Below are positions 63,523 through 64,000 of a stretch of DNA of 64,000 bases, one piece after another (the first letter of the stretch is position 1; the number at the start of each line of letters is the position of its first letter). The translations under genes and the position numbers were made by a program. The notes under the pieces are model-generated. The model was not told where the DNA came from. It did no database searches and saw only the letters and a program-made list of their open reading frames with translations. Source of the DNA: CANLBN01 sp050633525 (GTDB lineage Bacteria; Pseudomonadota; Gammaproteobacteria; Pseudomonadales; Cellvibrionaceae). Location of the stretch: contig JBOEGR010000015.1 in the NCBI GenBank assembly GCA_050633525.1, positions 1 through 64,000 of the forward strand. The letters run 5' to 3'.

Positions 63523-64000
63523 TTACTTTAAGATTGATCCCAAAATACCACGAATAATGCGTCGCCCTAACTGTGAGCCTATCGCGCGCGCTGCACTTTT
63601 AACGAAGGCTTCGGTTGGTGTTTGGCGGCTACTCTTTCTACTTGTAGAACGGCTCGATTTTCTATCGGCTTTTTCTCTTTCTTTGTCAGCCTTTGCTTGC
63701 TCTTCAGCGAGTTTATTTTCTTCCGCTCGTTTCTTTAGTATTTCATAAGCAGACTCTCGATCGACTTCCGTTTCATAGCGGCCTTTGTAAGGCGAGTTAC
63801 TCAAGTGTTGAGTGCGCTCACTATCATCCATTGGCCCTATACGTGATTCAGGTGGCCTAATTAAGATACGTTCCACGGGAGTGGGTCTGCCTTTTTCCTC
63901 CAATACGGAAACCAGTGCTTCACCAATACCTAACTCTGTAATACACGCCTCGGTGTCAATATTAGGGTTTTCGGGAAATGTTTCTGCAACAATCTTGACG
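63523..64000 (-). CDS. HerA-like DUF853 ATPase (YjgR type), C-terminal part (partial)
   Basis: The minus-strand frame stays open to the window edge and ends at 63523. The visible 158 residues include DTEACITELGIGEALVSVLE then EKGRPTPVERILIRPPESRI, a lysine/arginine/glutamate-rich linker (YEILKKRAEENKLAEEQAKA onward) and an amphipathic end RAIGSQLGRRIIRGILGSIL. This is the C-terminus of the DUF853/YjgR ATPases. The ATPase domain lies outside the window. Confidence 0.85.
   Translation of the reverse strand, partial: VKIVAETFPENPNIDTEACITELGIGEALVSVLEEKGRPTPVERILIRPPESRIGPMDDSERTQHLSNSPYKGRYETEVDRESAYEILKKRAEENKLAEEQAKADKEREKADRKSSRSTSRKSSRQTPTEAFVKSAARAIGSQLGRRIIRGILGSILK

Noticed and set aside
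1..64000. CRISPR arrays, rRNA genes, replication origin, prophage structural genes
   Set aside because: I looked for regularly spaced repeats, rRNA-like stretches, DnaA-box clusters and phage proteins and saw none. A computed repeat and HMM scan would be more sensitive.

Overview
The window is chromosomal DNA of a Gram-negative gammaproteobacterium, most likely a marine, aerobic heterotroph. It carries the complete gammaproteobacterial order tolQ-tolR-tolA-tolB-pal-cpoB-queE-queC-tRNA-Lys, opgGH, a FadL-type outer-membrane channel, a carboxy(nor)spermidine polyamine operon, tesA with a ybbA/ybbP-type ABC system, and dnaE. I do not name a genus: no rRNA or other decisive marker is present.

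Layout. 1-5.8 kb: Tol-Pal envelope genes, two queuosine (preQ0) genes and tRNA-Lys(TTT). 5.76-20.58 kb: an AT-rich genomic island in the 3' half of tRNA-Lys, bounded by a 26-bp exact direct repeat (5764-5789 and 20557-20582). Its left end holds debris of ISL3- and IS3-type insertion sequences, its right end about 0.9 kb of almost gene-free DNA, and no integrase remains. 20.9-29.2 kb: an accessory metabolic block with two LysR regulators, two non-heme iron oxygenases, an SDR, an enoyl-CoA hydratase homologue, SnoaL-like proteins and a siderophore-interacting-type flavoprotein. 29.4-32.3 kb: FadL plus a GDSL lipoprotein esterase behind a 14-bp palindrome. 32.3-35.9 kb: opgGH. 36.4-43 kb: nadA and speA / carboxynorspermidine synthase / nspC / speB. 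43-58 kb: small regulators, a beta-propeller protein, a metallopeptidase, tesA-ABC, a BLUF photoreceptor beside a soluble histidine kinase, a 5'-nucleotidase lipoprotein, an Xre-RES toxin-antitoxin pair and ppnP. 58.4-64 kb: dnaE (interrupted by a two-N assembly gap), ppk2 and the end of a DUF853 ATPase gene.

The outstanding feature is the tight operon 8334-19659 (ten genes, spacings from an 11-nt overlap to 20 nt, probably eleven with the transporter at 7845). It starts with a PEP mutase (all catalytic motifs present) fused to a 2-aminoethylphosphonate-transaminase-type domain, so it is a candidate phosphonate natural-product cluster. No phosphonopyruvate decarboxylase is present. The other genes look like lower glycolysis and serine synthesis rebuilt for a phosphonate: a 2-hydroxyacid dehydrogenase, a divergent phosphoglycerate kinase, an ArgC-type acyl-phosphate reductase and two alcohol dehydrogenases, plus a CreE/HpyO-type flavoenzyme, a PdxH-like FMN oxidase, a guanylate kinase/PhnN-like kinase and a small nucleotidyltransferase. 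My working inference is PEP -> phosphonopyruvate -> phosphonolactate -> acyl phosphate -> 2-hydroxy-3-phosphonopropanal, followed by amination and/or reduction and N-oxidation. The product is unknown.

Two copies of a MITE-like repeat family (43044-43306 and 58236-58304), each with a 4-bp target duplication, and a second repeat family next to both island ends (5885-5966 and 20605-20743) lie outside the genes.
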